This document shows positions 17,027-27,300 of a DNA stretch of 44,447 bases, piece after piece. Made by a program: the position numbers and the translations under genes. Source of the stretch: JAYVJH01 sp043777595. Its GTDB lineage: Bacteria; Bacteroidota; Bacteroidia; Cytophagales; Spirosomataceae. The notes beneath the pieces are model-generated. The model was not told where the DNA came from, did not search any database, and saw only the letters and a list, made by a program, of their open reading frames with translations. Within the stretch, counting starts at the first letter, position 1, and each line of letters starts with the position of its first letter. The stretch spans positions 1 through 44,447 of the forward strand of contig JAYWHT010000055.1 of the NCBI GenBank assembly GCA_043777595.1, given 5' to 3'.

Positions 17027-17468
17027 ATGTTTCTATGAGTTTAGTTTTTAGTCCACTCCATTCTTTTTCGGCCACTTGGCCTATCAAATAAAAGTCTATT
17101 TCGCTACGTCCCACCCTAAAACACTGCTGGCCAATGAGTTTATCGGCCATTGTCGTTTTTATTTCTTCAAATGTCTTTACTTGTGCCAATTCAAAATCAC
17201 CAAACCACTCTTGGGTTTGAATAATGGGCTGCCAAAACAAATCGGGGTCAAGCTCTTCGACAGCAACATCGGGTGGGTAGCCCAAATAAAACAATACATC
17301 GGTCTGAGTCAATGGGGGGGTAACCGATACCTTAAAAGAAATGTAGTCAATGGCTTCGTCAGACTCGCTTGGGTATGTTAAATCTGTCAATAATAATGTT
17401 ACTTTTTGTTGCCAATTCGTCTGAACATCGGAGTCTGTCAAAAGAATATTGCTTTGATTGCTTGCCAT
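17025..17468 (-). CDS. NuiA-like nuclease A inhibitor family protein
   Basis: A 147-residue acidic, probably cytoplasmic protein with no signal peptide. The order of motifs fits the NuiA family of cyanobacterial DNase inhibitors: LTYPSESDEAIDYISF near residues 31-46, a TxxxVLFYLGY strand, TQEWFGD, and the C-terminal CFRVGRSEIDFYLIG followed by SGLKTKLIET, which closely parallels the end of NuiA (RLGE.ELDVYVIG ... G.STK..ET). NuiA binds and blocks the NucA endonuclease. No nuclease gene is next to it. Homology is from recalled motifs. Confidence 0.75.
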   Translation of the reverse strand: MASNQSNILLTDSDVQTNWQQKVTLLLTDLTYPSESDEAIDYISFKVSVTPPLTQTDVLFYLGYPPDVAVEELDPDLFWQPIIQTQEWFGDFELAQVKTFEEIKTTMADKLIGQQCFRVGRSEIDFYLIGQVAEKEWSGLKTKLIET

Positions 17469-17490
17469 CTCGAATTTATATTTAATTTTG
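17462..17490 (+). promoter_or_regulatory. Predicted promoter of the DUF937 gene
   Basis: TTG at 17462-17464, an 18-nt spacer and TAATTTTG at 17483-17490 form a close match to the Bacteroidota promoter consensus, 26 nt upstream of the ATG. It overlaps the start of the divergent inhibitor gene. Confidence 0.5.
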
Positions 17491-17516
17491 GGACAAACTT
17501 AAACAATTTTATAATC

Positions 17517-18122
17517 ATGTTAGAACAATTGATGAGTCTTGTTAAAGACCACTCGCAAGATGCAGTAGTAAACAATCCTGATGTACCCAACCAACACAAT
17601 GAAGGCGTACAGCAAGAAATACTTAGTTCGATTATGGGTGGCCTCCAAAACCAAGCACAGAGTGGTGGCGGTGGTTTGAGTTCACTGATGGGTTTGTTGT
17701 CTGGCCAAGCTGGCCAAGGCGGTGGCCTAATGAGCAATCCTATTGTTGGTGGCATTGCTCAAAACGCAATAGGTGGCTTGATGTCAAAATTTGGTCTTTC
17801 AAACAGTGCGGCGGGCGGTATTATTTCATCGGTATTGCCAGGCGTGTTGGGGTCAATGATTTCAAAGACAAGCAACCCACAAGACAGCAGCATGGACTTT
17901 GGTGGTATTTTGAGCGGCTTGATGGGTGGCCAACAAGCGCAACAAGCACAACAGCAAGGCGGGTTTGATTTTAATCAGATAGGGTATGCCATGGCCGATG
18001 GTAAATTGGACATGAGCGACCTGCTTCGTGTAGGTGGTAGCATGCTCGGTGGCGGCGGCCAGCAGCAAGGTGGTATGGGCGGCCTCGGTAGCCTACTCGG
18101 TGGTTTGTTTGGAGGCAAATAA
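17517..18122 (+). CDS. DUF937-family glycine/glutamine-rich protein
   Basis: A 201-residue protein rich in Gly, Gln, Met and Leu. The N-terminal MLEQLMSLVKDHSQDAVV and the SSVLPGVLGSMISK region around residues 101-120 are as in DUF937 (YidB-like) proteins, whose function is not known. Low-complexity GGGGLSSLMG, QQAQQAQQQGG and GGLGSLLGGLFGGK stretches dominate. The ATG was chosen because it begins the conserved part and follows a good promoter; the frame is open upstream but antisense to the neighbouring gene. Confidence 0.8.
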   Translation: MLEQLMSLVKDHSQDAVVNNPDVPNQHNEGVQQEILSSIMGGLQNQAQSGGGGLSSLMGLLSGQAGQGGGLMSNPIVGGIAQNAIGGLMSKFGLSNSAAGGIISSVLPGVLGSMISKTSNPQDSSMDFGGILSGLMGGQQAQQAQQQGGFDFNQIGYAMADGKLDMSDLLRVGGSMLGGGGQQQGGMGGLGSLLGGLFGGK

Positions 18123-18138
18123 ACCAAATGGTATCTGT

Positions 18139-18177
18139 AAATCGGTCGGTGAGATATTTTTTCTTGCCGACCGATTT
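18139..18177 (+). terminator. Terminator of the DUF937 gene
   Basis: An 11-bp stem (18139-18149 with 18167-18177), a 17-nt loop, then TGTTTT. It begins 16 nt after the stop codon. Confidence 0.7.
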
Positions 18178-18247
18178 TGTTTTATAATCTACTTAGCTAA
18201 TGGTTATGCGCCATTTTGGAGAGACCCTAAACTGTACAAAATCAATC

Positions 18248-19702
18248 ATGAATTTTAAAATATCTTTGGCCGTAATTTTTCTTACAGTTTCAACAATTAT
18301 TTATGGGCAAACTATCAAAAGAATTGACCGAAGCAAAATATCGGTAGCCAGCTTAAATACAAAAATTGAGTATTTGATGAAAACTGCAAATGTTTCAGGT
18401 ATTGCAGTTTCAGTTTTCAACGACAATAGACCCATTTTTAGTAAAACCTACGGATTTGCAAATCTGCAAAAAAGTATTCCTCTCGAAAAATCATCTGTAT
18501 TGTATGGAGCGTCTTTGGCAAAAATGGTATTTGCCTACATATCCATGCAATACGTTCAAGAAAAAACTATTGATCTTGATAAACCACTCGTACAATATTT
18601 AAGCAAACCTTTGCCCAACATTAAAATAAATGGTTTTAGAAGGGGCTATCATGACCTAAAAGACGACACCCGTTATGAAAAAATAACAGCCCGTATGTGC
18701 CTGACACATACCACGGGTTTTCCAAATTGGCGTTGGTTTGAAGCAGATAAAAAATTAAAAATTAAGTTCGAGCCAGGCACTCGCTACTCATATTCAGGCG
18801 AAGGGCTTTATTTATTGCAATTTGTGATTGAACAACTCACAGGAAAAGATTACGAAACTATTTCACAAGAAAGGGTTTTTGGGCCACTGGGAATGACAAA
18901 TACAAGCCAAATTTGGCAAACTCGATTTGATACCAACATTTGTTATGGACACAATGCAAAAGGCGAACCCTACGAACTAATGAAATGGAAAGAAGCAAGT
19001 GCGGGAGGGTCTATGAGTACAACTATCGAAGACTTTACAAAATTTTACTCAGCTTTTATTAGTGGCAAAGGACTTTCAGAGAAAAGTTTTAGAGAAATAA
19101 TAAGCCAACAGATAAGAATAAAATCAAGGAGTCAGTTTGGGCCATTATCCAAGATAGACAGCACAGACAACGACAATATTCAATTAGGATATGGCCTTGG
19201 GGTTGGAGTATTTAAGACACCTTATGGCAGTGCTTTTTTTAAGGAAGGACACGACGACGGTTGGGGTCATTATTCAATTTGTTTTCCAGACAAAAAAATT
19301 GGAATTGTAATTATGACCAACAACGACAATGGTGAGAGTATTTTTAAAGAACTTTTAGAATATTCAATTGGGGATAAATTCACACCTTGGCGTTGGCAAA
19401 ACTATCTTTCATACAATTATGTTCCGCCACCAGTTTTGAATATATATCAAGTAACAACGCAAGATTTGGACAAATATTTGGGTATATACAGCAGCAAACA
19501 ATTACCTATTAAAGTGTCTATAACTAAAAACAATTTAAACTTAGTTGCACAGGCAACAGGACAAAATGCGCTTACTTTGCAGGCGACAAAAAAAGACGAA
19601 TTTGGCTATTTGGACGATGGTATAATTTTAGAATTTAACCCAATAGACAGGACTATGATTTTGAAACAATCGGGACAAATTTATAACTTTATAAAAGAAT
19701 AA
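18248..19702 (+). CDS. Secreted serine beta-lactamase-fold hydrolase (class C/esterase-like)
   Basis: A 484-residue protein. The ATG was chosen because it begins a clear signal peptide (hydrophobic core about residues 5-18, ending IIYGQ); an in-frame ATG 48 nt upstream is less likely. The catalytic SxxK is Ser89-Leu-Ala-Lys92, the Tyr motif is YSG at 182-184, and the third motif is HDDGW in EGHDDGWGHYS. A C-terminal beta-rich domain (about 390-484) is typical of this family of penicillin-binding-protein-like esterases and peptidases. Substrate unknown. The gene is more AT-rich than its neighbours, so recent transfer is possible. Confidence 0.85.
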   Translation: MNFKISLAVIFLTVSTIIYGQTIKRIDRSKISVASLNTKIEYLMKTANVSGIAVSVFNDNRPIFSKTYGFANLQKSIPLEKSSVLYGASLAKMVFAYISMQYVQEKTIDLDKPLVQYLSKPLPNIKINGFRRGYHDLKDDTRYEKITARMCLTHTTGFPNWRWFEADKKLKIKFEPGTRYSYSGEGLYLLQFVIEQLTGKDYETISQERVFGPLGMTNTSQIWQTRFDTNICYGHNAKGEPYELMKWKEASAGGSMSTTIEDFTKFYSAFISGKGLSEKSFREIISQQIRIKSRSQFGPLSKIDSTDNDNIQLGYGLGVGVFKTPYGSAFFKEGHDDGWGHYSICFPDKKIGIVIMTNNDNGESIFKELLEYSIGDKFTPWRWQNYLSYNYVPPPVLNIYQVTTQDLDKYLGIYSSKQLPIKVSITKNNLNLVAQATGQNALTLQATKKDEFGYLDDGIILEFNPIDRTMILKQSGQIYNFIKE

Positions 19703-19853
19703 AACAGTGCATATCATAGCTTTGTGGCAAGTGGGCTGTCTTGATTAGTAACTTTATTGTGTCGTACTGGCAGACGAGTCGCTTCGGCAGCCTAATTCAA
19801 AATCGCAGCGGCAAACCGTTCGCCACTTGACGACAAGCCTTTTTAAGTAAACC

Positions 19854-20783
19854 ATGACTGATAATTTTTGGAATAACCCCATACCAACGCCACTACAACT
19901 GATACAAGACTCTGTTTTGGAGCCTTATGGAGTACAGTTGTTTCTAAAACGAGATGACTTGATTCACCCAGAAATAGCTGGCAATAAGTTTCGTAAACTA
20001 AAATATAACCTAATCAATGCCAGGCAGTTGGGGTATTCAAAATTGATTACTTTTGGTGGGGCGTTTTCCAATCATATTGCAGCCACGGCGGCGGCTGGGC
20101 GGTTGTTGGGCTTTCAAACGGTGGGTATTATTAGGGGAGATGAGCTTACAGAAACGTCAAATCAGACGCTAAAATTGGCCGCTGACAATGGTATGAAACT
20201 AATCTTTGTATCTCGAACTGACTACCAAAACAAAGAATTATTGGCCGAAAGACTGGCTACCGATGCGTATATATTGCCCGAAGGCGGTACAAATAGCTTG
20301 GCGGTAGAGGGTGTAGCTGAGTGTATGACCGAAATCGTAGCGCAGTTGGGCTGCCAACCCAATTTTGTAGCAACTGCCATAGGGTCGGGGGGAACATTTG
20401 CAGGTCTGTGTGCAGCGGCCAATCAGACGACTAAAACCTTGGGATTTACGGTACTCAAAAACGGCCAATATTTACTGCCTTCAATCAACCAGTTAATTGA
20501 GGAGAAAATTGATTTTAAAAACACTAATTACGAAATATTTTGGGATTATCACCACGGAGGTTATGGCAAAACAAGTGCAAGTTTACTGAAATTTATGGAA
20601 GAGTTCGAGGCAAGAAATGGTATTTTGTTAGAGGCTATTTATACAGCAAAAATGTTGTTTGGTCTTTATGAATTGATAAGTCGTCGAGATACTTTTATAC
20701 CAACCGATAAAATTGTGGCCATTCATACAGGAGGATTACAGGGGAGGAGTACGTCAATCAACAAACCTGTTAAAAATCCTTAA
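19854..20783 (+). CDS. PLP-dependent D-cysteine desulfhydrase / ACC deaminase family enzyme
   Basis: A 309-residue fold-type II PLP enzyme. The lysine-bearing GNKFRKLKYN (about residues 43-52), FGGAFSNHIAATAAAG (about 65-80), LPEGGTN and the phosphate-binding GSGGTFAGL (about 178-186) are all present, followed by AIHTGGLQG near the C-terminus. Members deaminate D-cysteine or 1-aminocyclopropane-1-carboxylate, or related amino acids; the substrate is not certain. It precedes the histidine kinase gene on the same strand. Confidence 0.87.
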   Translation: MTDNFWNNPIPTPLQLIQDSVLEPYGVQLFLKRDDLIHPEIAGNKFRKLKYNLINARQLGYSKLITFGGAFSNHIAATAAAGRLLGFQTVGIIRGDELTETSNQTLKLAADNGMKLIFVSRTDYQNKELLAERLATDAYILPEGGTNSLAVEGVAECMTEIVAQLGCQPNFVATAIGSGGTFAGLCAAANQTTKTLGFTVLKNGQYLLPSINQLIEEKIDFKNTNYEIFWDYHHGGYGKTSASLLKFMEEFEARNGILLEAIYTAKMLFGLYELISRRDTFIPTDKIVAIHTGGLQGRSTSINKPVKNP

Positions 20784-20848
20784 ATAGCGTTTTTGCTAAA
20801 TCAAATGTATTTAATTTGTGCGTATAATTGTCAGAATACACTCACTCA

Positions 20849-22654
20849 ATGCTTACAAAAACTAAAATACGACTCATCATTGCGCTTATTTGTATAGCTG
20901 TGGGTGGTTTGTTGGCTTTTCAGTGGTATTGGATAAATAATATTTTTGGACTACAAAACGAACAATTTGGCCTTAAAGTAACCGATGCTTTGCAAGAGGT
21001 AGTACGAAAACTCGAAAAACAAGAAATCTTGTACTTGACTCGTCAGCGTGCAGAAATGGAGCAGCAAAAACGACGGCTGACAACACTGGGAAGGGCGCAA
21101 ATTGTAAATCAAAAAATACCCGCTGAGGCTCTCGCCGAACAATATGCAAGTATGCAGTTTAATGGCTACGAGCCAGATTTTAACAACAATGATGCACTCA
21201 CACCTCGCAACCGCAAGGTGAGTGAGCAACAACAACAGATTATCAATCAGTTTCTCAAAAATCGTGCTGAGGCCAACCCTCGTTTAGACAAATTTCTTAA
21301 AGAACGAATCCAGCAAGAACAAGCTATTGACGAATGGATGGCCGATTTTGCACAAACTCGCAATCGGTTTTTGAAAGAAAATTTCCCGACTCTACCTCGT
21401 TTTGAATGGGACAGTACAAAGCAAGATTTTGTGGTCGTGGTAGGTGCTGGTAGTGCGACAACGGCAAATAAAAGCCAGCTAAAACAGTTGATGAAAAGCC
21501 GTAAAAAAAATAAAAACGATGAAACAGGTCAAAATCAAGCAGATGGACGGACGGATATTTTGAGAGATGTATTTAAGGATTTGTTGTTTGGTGGCCGGCC
21601 AGTCGAAGACCGAATCAATCGGCAAGCTCTCGACTCACTGCTCAACAAAACACTTCAAGAACGAGGCATAGCGATTCCGTTTCAGTTTGCTGTAAAAAAT
21701 AGCCTCAACCCAATACCTATTTTTTCGACTGTTGATTTTAAAATTCAAAATGTAGGTACTAAACTTTTTAAAGCTACTTTGTTTCCTAACGAAATCAATA
21801 ATGTTTTGAGCCAGTTGATTATTTATTTTCCTGATAGTCAGAGTTTTATATTGAACGATTTGCGTTTTACGTTGATAGCCTCTGGCTTACTCTTGTTGCT
21901 GATGTCGGGCTGTTTTTATGCGGCAGTTTCGACAATTATTAAACAAAAAAAAATAGCAGACATCAAAAACGATTTTATAAACAACATGACCCACGAGCTA
22001 AAAACGCCTATTTCGACAATTTCATTGGCGGTGGACATGGCTCGTGAGCAAACCGAAAGCACCGATTCAAAGAAAGCATTAGAACGGTATTTAAGAATAA
22101 TAAGAGACGAAAACCACCGATTGGGCGACCACGTCGAAAAAGTATTACAGATGGCACTCTTGGAGCGTGGGCAGGTGAGCCTCAATGTCGGCATTGTCAA
22201 TATTCATGAGGTTATTGAGCGAGTGTTGAATAATATTGGTGTGCAGATTGAAAATAAACAAGGCGAAATAACACTTGACTTTGAGGCAGAAAACGAAATA
22301 ATAAAAGCCGACGAAATGCACTTGACCAATATCGTTTATAATCTTGTCGATAACGCCAATAAATATTCGCCACATAAACCCAATATTATAGTAGGCACAC
22401 GAAGCGATGAAAATGGGTTGTATTTTAGTGTTTCAGACAGAGGTTTGGGTATGAAAAACGAGGAAATAAGCCATATTTTTGACCAGTTTTATCGTGTTCC
22501 AACAGGCAATTTGCACGATGTCAAGGGCTTTGGGTTGGGGTTGAGTTATGTCAAAAAAATGGTTGAAGCCCATGCCGGTACCATTAGTGTTGATAGTCAA
22601 ATAGGGCAGGGGAGTAGGTTTGAAGTCTTTTTGCCAAATAAAAACAACCGCTAA
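20849..22654 (+). CDS. Membrane sensor histidine kinase (RprX-like)
   Basis: A 601-residue sensor kinase. The N-terminal membrane segment (about residues 7-29) is followed by a ~320-residue periplasmic sensor region with charged helical stretches, then a second membrane segment (about 340-365). The HisKA domain has the phospho-accepting His382 in NNMTHELKTPIS, and the ATPase domain has NLVDNANKYS (N box), DRGLGM and GFGLGLSYVK. The ATG chosen begins the first membrane segment; a TTG 21 nt upstream is less likely. The response regulator starts one base after its stop, so they form a two-component pair. The signal is unknown. Confidence 0.92.
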   Translation: MLTKTKIRLIIALICIAVGGLLAFQWYWINNIFGLQNEQFGLKVTDALQEVVRKLEKQEILYLTRQRAEMEQQKRRLTTLGRAQIVNQKIPAEALAEQYASMQFNGYEPDFNNNDALTPRNRKVSEQQQQIINQFLKNRAEANPRLDKFLKERIQQEQAIDEWMADFAQTRNRFLKENFPTLPRFEWDSTKQDFVVVVGAGSATTANKSQLKQLMKSRKKNKNDETGQNQADGRTDILRDVFKDLLFGGRPVEDRINRQALDSLLNKTLQERGIAIPFQFAVKNSLNPIPIFSTVDFKIQNVGTKLFKATLFPNEINNVLSQLIIYFPDSQSFILNDLRFTLIASGLLLLLMSGCFYAAVSTIIKQKKIADIKNDFINNMTHELKTPISTISLAVDMAREQTESTDSKKALERYLRIIRDENHRLGDHVEKVLQMALLERGQVSLNVGIVNIHEVIERVLNNIGVQIENKQGEITLDFEAENEIIKADEMHLTNIVYNLVDNANKYSPHKPNIIVGTRSDENGLYFSVSDRGLGMKNEEISHIFDQFYRVPTGNLHDVKGFGLGLSYVKKMVEAHAGTISVDSQIGQGSRFEVFLPNKNNR

Positions 22655-22655
22655 C

Positions 22656-23333
22656 ATGAAAATATTATTAGTCGAAGACGACCCCAATTTGGGAGAATTG
22701 CTACAAGAGTTTTTGGACAGTAAAGGCTATCAAACCAGCCTCGCTACCGACGGCAACAAAGGCGTGGAACAGTTTATGGCTCAGGCTTTTGACCTTTGTA
22801 TATTGGACGTGATGATGCCCAAAAAAGACGGTTTTGCGGTAGCCAAAGAAATTAGAATGAAAGACCAAGAGGTACCGATTGTGTTTTTGACAGCCAAGAG
22901 TATGAAAGACGACACCATTCAGGGTTTTAAGGTCGGGGCCGACGACTACATAACTAAGCCCTTTAATATGGACGAATTGCTGCATCGAATCCAGGCCATA
23001 TTGCGCCGCTATCGCAAAGACAGTGCTGTGCCGTCAAGTATGTTTCAATTTGGTAGTTATCAGTTCAATGCCAATCACCAAGTACTTGAATTTGAGACAC
23101 ATAAACAAAAATTAACAAGCAAAGAAGCAGCTATTTTACGACTATTTTGTGAAAACGTAAACCAGCCATTGAGCCGTAGTTTTATACTCAAAATGGTTTG
23201 GGGGGACGATTCGTATTTCAACGCTCGAAGTATGGACGTTTATCTGACCAAGCTACGCAAGCACCTGCGCCACGACAGCAGTGTTCAGATTGTGAACTTG
23301 CACGGAGAGGGTTTTAAATTGTTGGTGGATTGA
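22656..23333 (+). CDS. OmpR-family response regulator (RprY-like)
   Basis: A 225-residue regulator. The receiver domain has the acidic pair in VEDDP, phospho-acceptor Asp51 in LDVMMP, Thr79 and Lys101 in ITKPF. The C-terminal winged-helix DNA-binding domain (about 130-225) includes LTSKEAAILRLF and MDVYLTKLRKHL. It is the partner of the kinase directly upstream. The start MKILLVEDD was chosen over an in-frame ATG that lies within the kinase gene. A perfect terminator hairpin overlaps its stop. Confidence 0.93.
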   Translation: MKILLVEDDPNLGELLQEFLDSKGYQTSLATDGNKGVEQFMAQAFDLCILDVMMPKKDGFAVAKEIRMKDQEVPIVFLTAKSMKDDTIQGFKVGADDYITKPFNMDELLHRIQAILRRYRKDSAVPSSMFQFGSYQFNANHQVLEFETHKQKLTSKEAAILRLFCENVNQPLSRSFILKMVWGDDSYFNARSMDVYLTKLRKHLRHDSSVQIVNLHGEGFKLLVD

Positions 23334-23347
23334 GCCACCAACAATTT
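23316..23347. terminator. Bidirectional terminator after the response regulator gene
   Basis: A perfect 13-bp stem (23316-23328 with 23335-23347) and 6-nt loop. It overlaps the response regulator stop codon and lies just past the stop of the small minus-strand peptide gene. Confidence 0.8.
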
Positions 23348-23351
23348 GATT

Positions 23352-23444
23352 TTAGTAAGCGGCTACCTTTTTTGTTTTTTTGATAGCATACACAGCAGCA
23401 CCTACTACGAGAGCAACTGAGAGCAATGAGATTACTTTTTTCAT
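23352..23444 (-). CDS. Small (30-residue) predicted membrane peptide
   Basis: An ORF of 31 codons from ATG to TAA. The peptide has a basic N-terminus (MKK), one hydrophobic segment of about 17 residues (VISLLSVALVVGAAVYA) and a basic tail (KKTKK), so it should sit once in the inner membrane. It is flanked by the terminator hairpin shared with the response regulator gene. Function unknown; a regulator of a membrane partner, possibly the adjacent kinase, is only a guess. No homology is claimed. Confidence 0.55.
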   Translation of the reverse strand: MKKVISLLSVALVVGAAVYAIKKTKKVAAY

Positions 23445-23693
23445 GATTGTATGTTTGTTTTGATATTGAAACTAATTATGTAACGAAATTCTTGTAAAAA
23501 TCTTATCTGATAAACGTACAAATCTGCGGTACTGATAGTAAGACGTTGAAAAGTACAAAAAGACACTACTATTGATACTGCAAAGTTGGTGGCTTTTTTT
23601 GAATGATTTTAGCGTAGAAATACCTGTTTTTATTCTAAAATTCGTAATTTTACACGCCATATTTATACTTATTAGCAAAAATCATACCATATT

Positions 23694-24305
23694 ATGTCTT
23701 CTCAAAAAGAATCATTTGCCACATTTAGTTCAACAGCCGTACCGCTCTCAATCGAAAACATTGATACCGACCAGATTATTCCAGCACGGTTTCTGAAAGC
23801 TACTACTCGTGAGGGTTTTGGCAAAAACTTATTTAGAGATTGGCGATATGAAAACGATAACGATAACCAACCTAAGCCAGACTTCGTATTGAACGACCCC
23901 AACTATAAAGGTAAAATATTAGTAGCAGGCAAAAACTTTGGCTGTGGCAGCAGCCGAGAACACGCCGCTTGGTCTATTCACGATTATGGTTTTCGGGTTG
24001 TAGTATCGAGTTTTTTTGCAGATATTTTCAAGAACAATGCCCTCAACAATTTTGTGTTGCCGATACAGGTTTCTGACGATTTTTTGGCCGATATATTTAC
24101 CCAAATTCAAGCCAACCACAATGCCCAGTTGGAGGTAAACTTACAGGCCCAAACACTCACACTACCCGATGGCTCTGTTGCCAATTTTGAAATAAATCCT
24201 TACAAAAAACAATGTCTATTGAACGGCTATGACGACATCGACTACTTGATAAGCCTCACCGACGACATTAGGGCTTTTGAGGCGGCTTCGACAGTTATCA
24301 TTTAA
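23694..24305 (+). CDS. leuD: 3-isopropylmalate dehydratase small subunit
   Basis: A 203-residue aconitase swivel-domain protein. NIDTDQIIPARFLK near residues 20-33, FGCGSSREHAAW near 82-93 and SSFFADIFKNNALNN are diagnostic for LeuD. With LeuC, encoded elsewhere, it isomerises 2-isopropylmalate to 3-isopropylmalate in leucine synthesis. leuB lies 16 kb away in this window, so the leucine genes are scattered. Confidence 0.93.
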   Translation: MSSQKESFATFSSTAVPLSIENIDTDQIIPARFLKATTREGFGKNLFRDWRYENDNDNQPKPDFVLNDPNYKGKILVAGKNFGCGSSREHAAWSIHDYGFRVVVSSFFADIFKNNALNNFVLPIQVSDDFLADIFTQIQANHNAQLEVNLQAQTLTLPDGSVANFEINPYKKQCLLNGYDDIDYLISLTDDIRAFEAASTVII

Positions 24306-24393
24306 CATTTATCAGTTATCACGGGGTCGCCCGCGCGGTTATCAGTTATCGTCCACAAAGCGGACAAATACATCATACATCATACACTAACCC
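24306..24393. repeat. Repeat cluster between leuD and the restriction-modification gene
   Basis: TTATCAGTTATC occurs at 24309-24320 and 24339-24350, separated by a GC-rich 18-nt block. A small hairpin (GTCC/GGAC, 24351-24365) and a CATCATA tandem (24371-24386) follow. The block is unlike the AT-rich flanks and reads as assembled repeat debris. Confidence 0.5.
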
Positions 24394-27300
24394 ATGCCGT
24401 TGCCTTTATTTTCAAACCGAAACATCAGAGCTGACAATTTAAACTCGTTGGAGGTTGTTGATGTCGATGCCAAACGCAAAATTATTGAAAACTGGCAGAA
24501 GGGGCTGGTAACTGGCAAAATATTGAGCCAAAACGAAAAAAAACTACAATCTGAGTTTCTAAACAAAATATTTGGCGAGGTGCTGGGCTACGCTTACGAA
24601 AAACACTTAGATACGTGGCAACTCGAAAACGAACTCAAAGTGAACCTCGATGGCCGTACACCCGACGGTGCATTGGGCTATTTTAGTTTTCAGAACGGCC
24701 AACTGAGCCAGCAGGTCATGGCCGTAATAGAACTCAAAGGCCCACTTTGTAATTTAGATAAAAAACAAAATCGTGCAGACTTCAAGGGTACGCCCGTTGA
24801 GCAGGCGTTTAGTTATGTACCAAAGCTCGACAAGCCTTGTCCTTGGGTTATTGTCTCTAATTGTCAGGAAATCAGGCTTTACCGATATACTCTTGGCATG
24901 GCGCAGTACGAAAGTTTTAATATATTAGAGCTTCTACAAAATGGTAATTTCAAACGCTTTTGCTATTTGTTGCAACAAGGCCAGTTGTTTTTGAATGTTA
25001 CGGATTCGCCTATCGAAAAAGTATTTTTGAGCCGTGAGCAAGAACTCAAAAACATAACTAATGCCTTTTATGAACGCTACAAAGACCTGCGTGAAAAACT
25101 CTTTAACCAAATCAGAAGCCACAATCCAGCGGTCGATGCCGTTGATTTGCTGCGTTGTACTCAAAAACTGATTGACCGATTGCTTTTTATGTGTTTTGTG
25201 CGAGATTTGAACATCGTTCAGGACATGATTAAGGCCATCGAAAACGTAGTCAAAGAATCGTATGACCCCGAAGACGATGCCGTCTGGAAACAACTCAAAC
25301 ACGCCTTTACAGCCCTCGACAAAGGCTACAGCCGCAAAAATATTCCACCCTTCAATGGCGGCCTGTTTCGCAAAGACCCACTGCTCGATAGCCTCAACAT
25401 AGCCGATTTTAGATTGGGCGACTTGATGGCCTTCTTAAATAGCTACGACTACCAAAACCAACTCAATATCAATGTATTGGGCCATATCTTTGAGCAGTCT
25501 ATTTCAGACATTGAAGCCATAAAAGAACGATTAGAGGCCCACCAAACAGACCCGTCTGGCCGTCACGAAGGGGACTTAATTGACTCCCCAACCCATCGGG
25601 GAGGGGCTGGGGGTGGGGCCAAACGCAAAGCCGATGGCGTGTTTTATACGCCCGAGTACATTACCCGTTATATGGTCGAGCAGGCACTCGGTAGCTTCTT
25701 AGACGAGGCCGAAGACCGTATTTTGACCCACCTCAACCTAACACAACTACCTACCCTGACCGTGGCCGACTACGAAAGCATTGGCTTTGACCACACCGCC
25801 AAATGTACCAACAACGACGCCATCAACGCTCACCTCCAATATTGGGAAGCCCACGAAACTGTGTTGCGAAATCTTAAAGTCATTGACCCCGCCTGTGGCT
25901 CAGGGGCGTTTTTGACACAAGTATTCGACTACCTCTTTGAACGCTGGAGAGTGATGAAAATAGAACTCAACCGCCTGACGACTCCTTATAAAAAACAATT
26001 AAGAGACTTAGAAATACTCCAAAAAAGCGTAAACAGCAGCCTCAACGAGGTGGGTTTTGACGAATGGAATATCAAAAAAAACATCATTCAAAACAACCTC
26101 TTTGGCGTGGACCTCAACCCCGAGTCGGTTGAGATTACGAAATTGAGCCTCTGGATGAAAACCGCCAACAAACGAGAAAAACTCGCTGACATGGACGGCA
26201 ATATCAAACAGGGCAATAGCCTCATCGACGACCCTACTTTTTCGACTTCGGCTCTCGACTGGCCAACGGCTTTTCCAGAGGTGTTTGCCACTGGCGGTTT
26301 TGATATTGTGGTTGGCAACCCGCCGTATGTGCGGCAAGAACTGCTGGGCAAAGACAATAAGGCTTTTTATGCCAAACGCTTTGGCAAGGTGGGCAATGGC
26401 ACGGCCGATTTGTATGTCTATTTTTATGAATTAGGACTGTCTATTCTCAAACCTGCGGGCTATTTGTCGTATATTACACCTAATAAATGGTTCAAAACAA
26501 AATACGGTAAAGAGTTGCGGCATTTCTTGCAACCGTTTGACATACAACAAATTATTGATTTTTTTGAACTGCGTATATTCGACGATGCCGCCACCGAGCC
26601 GCAAATTGTACTGCTCAAAAACCAACTAAGTGCCGCCGATTTTGACTATTTGCCCGTGCGCCTCACCCAAAATTTTGTAGAGCGAAAACTGACTCCTGTT
26701 GTCATTCACAAACAAAACCTGCAAGATTCTGAATGGGTCTTTGCCAACGATGCCGTCAACGACATTCTCCAAAAATTATACCAAAATACCATCTCACTCA
26801 ACGAATATACCAAAGGTGGAATTGAATATGGTGTTAAAACAGGACTAAACAGGGCTTTTATTATTGACAAAGCTACCAAAGAGGCCATCGTCAAGAAAGA
26901 CCCCACCAGTGCGGCCATAATAAAGCCCTACATACAGGCAACAGACATCAAGGCTTGGCACTTAGAAAACAAAGACGATTGGTTTTTGATCAATACAGGT
27001 TTTGATACAGAAATTTCCGAAACCAAATATCGGGGAGTTTACGAGCATCTAAAACAGTTTGAGGCAGAACTTACGGCAAGGTCTGACCAAGGAAAAACAC
27101 CGTATAATTTACGGTCTTGCGATTATTACGAAGCCTTTGATGCTCCAAAACTTATGTATATTCATACGGCCATTAAACAAAATTTTTATTATGATACCGA
27201 AAAGTATTTCATCAATAACAATGCTTTTATAATCACAAATCCAGATTTATTTTTATCAGCATGGCTCAATTCGGCTGTTTTTGGGTTTTACAAAAAGCTC

